Shown: piece by piece, positions 5,399-7,724 of the stretch
How the letters are laid out: each line of letters begins with the position of its first letter
Numbering within the stretch: the first letter of the stretch is position 1
From: Kingella pumchi
GTDB taxonomy: Bacteria; Pseudomonadota; Gammaproteobacteria; Burkholderiales; Neisseriaceae
NCBI RefSeq assembly: GCF_022288825.1
Contig: NZ_JAKOOW010000022.1
Location: 109,217-116,940 of the forward strand
Reading direction: 5' to 3'
DNA: 7,724 bases
Notes under the pieces: generated by a model
Told to the model about the DNA's origin: nothing
Seen by the model: only the letters and a program-made list of their open reading frames with translations
Database searches by the model: none
Program-made: the position numbers and the translations under genes

Positions 5399-6475
5399 AT
5401 GCCCAGCATCACCCAACTCGCCCGCGCCGAACTGCGCGACCTCATCCCTTACCAATCCGCGCGCAGCATCGGCGGCGCGGGCGAAGTGTGGCTCAATGCC
5501 AACGAAGCCCCCACCGCCCCCGACATTCAGGCTGCCTGCACCGCGCTCAACCGCTACCCCGAACCGCAGCCGCAGCAAGTGCTCGCCGCCTACGCCCGCT
5601 ACGCGCAAGTACCGGCGGAAAACGTACTCATCACACGCGGCGGCGACGAAGGCATCGAACTGCTGGTGCGCGCCTTCTGCCAACCCGGCCGCGACGCGCT
5701 CATCTACTGCCCGCCCACCTACGGTATGTATGCCGTCTCTGCCGCTGCCAACGGCGTTAGCGCGCTCACCGTGCCGCAACGTGCCAATTTCCAGCTCGAC
5801 CTGCCTGCCATCGCACACGCACTCGACAGCCAGCCGGTCAAACTCATCTTCATCTGCAACCCCAACAACCCCAGCGGCACCCGCCTCAACCGCGCCGACC
5901 TCGACGCGCTGCTCGCCATGACGCGCGGTCGTGCCATCGTCGTCATTGACGAGGCCTACATCGAATACAGCGCTGCCGACACCCTCGCCGGCGAACTGCC
6001 GCGCCAACCGCACCTTGCCCTCATCCGCACCCTATCCAAAGCGCACGCGCTGGCGGGTATTCGCTGCGGCTTCGTCCTCGCCAATCCCGAACTCATCGGC
6101 CTGTTGGCGAAAATCATCGCCCCCTATCCCATTCCGACACCAGTCGCCGACATCGCCGCGCAAGCCTTGAGCGCAGCGGGACTCGCACAAATGCGGCAGC
6201 GGGTGGCAGACACCCTCGCCGAGCGCGCCGCCCTGCAAGCCGCCCTACAACAAAGCCCGCTGGTGCGCGAAGTTTACGCAAGCGCCGCCAACTTCCTGCT
6301 CGCCCGCTTTAGCGACGGCCCCGCCGTGTTCCAAGCCCTGTGGCAGCGCGGCATCATCCTGCGCAGCCAAGAAAACGCGCACGGCCTCGCCAACTGCATC
6401 CGCATCACCGTCGGCAGCCATGCCGAAAACGACACCCTCATCCGCGCCCTGCGCCAACTGGAGCAAACCCCATGA
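5399..6475 (+). CDS. hisC: Histidinol-phosphate aminotransferase
   Basis: HisC is a PLP-dependent cytoplasmic enzyme that transfers the amino group of glutamate to imidazole acetol phosphate to give histidinol phosphate. The protein has 358 residues (E. coli 356). Lys214 (TLSKAHALAG) forms the Schiff base with PLP. Asn157 (NPNNPSG), Asp184 and Tyr187 (IDEAYIEY) and Arg222 (IRCGF) contact the cofactor, and Arg335 (CIRITVG) binds the substrate carboxylate/phosphate side. These numbers coincide with those of E. coli HisC. The frame stays open upstream to 5228, but that stretch runs through the repeat and hisD. ATG 5399 has AAAGGA (5386-5391) 7 nt ahead. The stop overlaps the hisB start (ATGA). 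An exact uptake sequence lies inside the gene at 5526-5537. Confidence 0.97.
   Translation: MPSITQLARAELRDLIPYQSARSIGGAGEVWLNANEAPTAPDIQAACTALNRYPEPQPQQVLAAYARYAQVPAENVLITRGGDEGIELLVRAFCQPGRDALIYCPPTYGMYAVSAAANGVSALTVPQRANFQLDLPAIAHALDSQPVKLIFICNPNNPSGTRLNRADLDALLAMTRGRAIVVIDEAYIEYSAADTLAGELPRQPHLALIRTLSKAHALAGIRCGFVLANPELIGLLAKIIAPYPIPTPVADIAAQALSAAGLAQMRQRVADTLAERAALQAALQQSPLVREVYASAANFLLARFSDGPAVFQALWQRGIILRSQENAHGLANCIRITVGSHAENDTLIRALRQLEQTP
5526..5537 (-). repeat. DNA uptake sequence inside hisC (AG-kingDUS, exact)
   Basis: TTCAGGCTGCCT on the plus strand is the exact inverse of AGGCAGCCTGAA. It is read within codons for Ile-Gln-Ala-Ala-Cys near residues 43-47 of HisC, a part of the protein that varies among homologues. 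It is the only exact copy within a his gene in this window. Confidence 0.8.
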
Positions 6476-7554
6476 CCCGCCCAACCCTCTACATCGACCG
6501 CGACGGCACCCTCATCGACGAGCCGAAAACCGACTTCCAAATCGACAGCTTAGAAAAACTGCGCTTCGAGCGCGACGTCATCCCCGCGCTACTGCGCCTG
6601 CAAACCCACTACCGCCTGGTCATCGTCAGCAACCAAGACGGCCTCGGCAGCGCCAGCTTCCCGCAGGCGAGCTTCGACACGCCGCACAACAAAATGCTGG
6701 AAACCTTCGCCTCACAAGGCATCCGCTTCGACGCGGTGTACATCTGCCCACACCGCGCTGAAGACGGCTGCACCTGCCGCAAGCCGCAAATCGGCCTGCT
6801 GCGCGACGAAATCGCCGCCTCGCGCTTTGACCCCGCGCACAGCTACGTCATCGGCGACCGTGACAGCGACCTGCAACTGGCACAAAACCTCGGCATCACC
6901 GGTCTGCGCTACCACCCCGACCACCTCGGCTGGGCGCACATCGCCGAAAAACTGCTGCCCGTAGCCGCGACCGAGCGAGCGCCGCGCCGTGCCGACGTGC
7001 ACCGCCAAACCCGTGAAACCGACATCCGCATCAGCCTCGACCTCGACCGCGCCGGCATCAACCACATCCGCACCGGCATCGGCTTCTTCGACCACATGCT
7101 TGACCAAATCGCCACCCACGGCGGCTTCCAGATGAACATCGACTGCGCGGGCGACCTGCACATCGACGAACACCACAGCATCGAAGACACCGCCCTCGCC
7201 CTCGGCGAGGCGCTGCGCCAAGCGCTGGGCGACAAACGCGGCATCGCCCGCTTCGGCTTCGTCCTGCCGATGGACGAATGCCGCGCCAAATGCACGCTCG
7301 ACCTTTCCGGCCGCCCCTACTGCTGCTTCAAAGCCGAATTCAAACGCGAACAGGTTGGCGGCTTTGCCACCGAAATGACCGAACACTTCTTCTACTCGCT
7401 CAGCCAAAGCCTGATGTGCACCCTGCACCTTGCCGCAAAAGGCCGCAACGACCACCACAAAATCGAAAGCGTGTTCAAAGCCTTCGGTCGCACCCTGCGC
7501 CAGGCCATCCGTATCGAAGGCAGCGAGCTGCCGAGCAGCAAGGGGGTGTTGTGA
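6472..7554 (+). CDS. hisB: Bifunctional histidinol-phosphatase / imidazoleglycerol-phosphate dehydratase
   Basis: HisB carries out two pathway steps: IGP to imidazole acetol phosphate (dehydratase, C-terminal) and histidinol phosphate to histidinol (phosphatase, N-terminal), on either side of the HisC step. The protein has 360 residues (E. coli 355). The N-terminal HAD phosphatase has the nucleophile motif DRDGT (Asp9, Asp11), a structural zinc site Cys92-x-His94 with Cys100-x-Cys102, and GDRDSD (Asp129, Asp133). A linker near residues 163-178 (LLPVAATERAPRRADV) leads into the dehydratase domain. Its metal-binding histidines are at His208 (FFDHMLD), HHSIED (234-239) and DHHKIES (328, 329, Glu332). 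ATG 6472 overlaps the hisC stop by 4 nt (ATGA), with CTGGAG 8 nt upstream, so translation is probably coupled. An in-frame ATG at 6340 lies deep inside hisC and is not the start. The fused form is typical of gammaproteobacteria. Confidence 0.97.
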   Translation: MTRPTLYIDRDGTLIDEPKTDFQIDSLEKLRFERDVIPALLRLQTHYRLVIVSNQDGLGSASFPQASFDTPHNKMLETFASQGIRFDAVYICPHRAEDGCTCRKPQIGLLRDEIAASRFDPAHSYVIGDRDSDLQLAQNLGITGLRYHPDHLGWAHIAEKLLPVAATERAPRRADVHRQTRETDIRISLDLDRAGINHIRTGIGFFDHMLDQIATHGGFQMNIDCAGDLHIDEHHSIEDTALALGEALRQALGDKRGIARFGFVLPMDECRAKCTLDLSGRPYCCFKAEFKREQVGGFATEMTEHFFYSLSQSLMCTLHLAAKGRNDHHKIESVFKAFGRTLRQAIRIEGSELPSSKGVL

Positions 7555-7563
7555 ACAGATATA

Positions 7564-7629
7564 CCCCCTCCCCTGCGAAGCGGGGGAGGGTTGGGGTGGG
7601 GGAGTGTACACTCGCGCAGCGACAAACCC
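7564..7629. repeat. REP-like GC-rich palindromic repeat, copy 2 (after hisB)
   Basis: It begins 10 nt after the hisB stop. CCCTCCCC (7566-7573) pairs with GGGGAGGG (7583-7590), and the stem continues as GC/GC around a GAA loop. Then come TTGGGGTGGGGG, the 8-nt palindrome GTGTACAC (7604-7611) and CAGCGACAAACCC (7617-7629). Block order and spacing match copy 1. There is no U tract on the plus strand, so it is not a typical terminator, and the operon may continue past the window edge. Confidence 0.75.
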
Positions 7630-7666
7630 AGCGAAAACTCCCACCCCTGCAGCAAGCGTAGCAACT

Positions 7667-7695
7667 GTATTTTTCACCCCGTCGGGCAAAAATAC
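7667..7695. other. AT-stemmed inverted repeat after hisB, function unknown
   Basis: GTATTTTT (7667-7674) and AAAAATAC (7688-7695) form an 8-bp stem, with CCC/GGG able to pair inside across an internal loop. On neither strand is the stem GC-rich or followed by a T run, so it is a weak candidate for a terminator. The surrounding 7630-7724 holds no gene that I can support. Confidence 0.3.
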
Positions 7696-7724
7696 CAAAA
7701 CTCAAATCAAGCCGTTTGGATACC

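Noticed and set aside
6340..6471. Earlier start for HisB at 6340
   Set aside because: The 44 extra residues are a shadow of hisC. The ATG at 6472 begins exactly at the phosphatase domain, with Asp9 and Asp11 in their usual places.
7564..7590. Rho-independent terminator after hisB
   Set aside because: The stem is strong but no T run follows on the plus strand, and the same repeat lies inside the operon between hisD and hisC where a full stop would cut off hisC and hisB.
6712..7698. Long minus-strand open frame opposite hisB
   Set aside because: Its Val/Ala/Gly/Asp-rich translation is the antisense of GC-rich codons in hisB, it runs into the repeat, and it shows no family motif.

Overview
The window most likely comes from a member of the Neisseriaceae. 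The 12-nt DNA uptake sequence AGGCAGCCTGAA (the 'AG-kingDUS' dialect, linked to Kingella-type species) occurs seven times exactly, counting both strands, and twice more with one mismatch. The overlapping sister dialect AGGCTGCCTGAA (AG-simDUS, linked to Simonsiella) occurs three times inside palindromes. The genus cannot be fixed from this window alone. Coding DNA is GC-rich, and the only clearly AT-rich patch is the control region around 2690-2760.

Layout. (1) 1-852, plus strand: the 3' part of a calcineurin-like metallophosphatase gene whose N-terminus lies outside the window. (2) 853-1082: a convergent intergenic stretch filled with uptake sequences, two inverted pairs of which form strong hairpins that probably act as terminators. 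(3) 1083-2534, minus strand: tldD, a complete metalloprotease gene. (4) 2535-2827: a divergent control region with two palindromic uptake sequences, a perfect TATAAT box facing tldD and a putative promoter facing the his genes. (5) 2828-3000: a histidine attenuator, made of a 14-codon leader peptide with four consecutive His codons, a chain of mutually exclusive stems and a 21-bp terminator hairpin with a U-rich tail. (6) 3021-7554, plus strand: hisG-hisD-hisC-hisB, all intact. (7) 7555-7724: non-coding, with a second copy of a GC-rich palindromic repeat that also sits between hisD and hisC. No gene is visible in this last stretch.

How it works together. HisG starts histidine synthesis from PRPP and ATP. 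HisB (two activities), HisC and HisD carry out the last four steps from imidazoleglycerol phosphate to histidine. The middle steps (HisI/E, HisA, HisH, HisF) are not in the window. The leader should let transcription enter the operon only when charged tRNA-His is scarce and the ribosome stalls on the His codons.

The most notable feature is the combination. Long-form HisG, bifunctional HisB, enterobacterial gene order and an enterobacterial-style his attenuator (leader ending HHHHPD, six-segment A-F folding) together form a gammaproteobacterial-type his operon inside an uptake-sequence-bearing neisserial genome. The window otherwise looks like ordinary chromosome: no phage, transposase, CRISPR array, tRNA or rRNA was seen.
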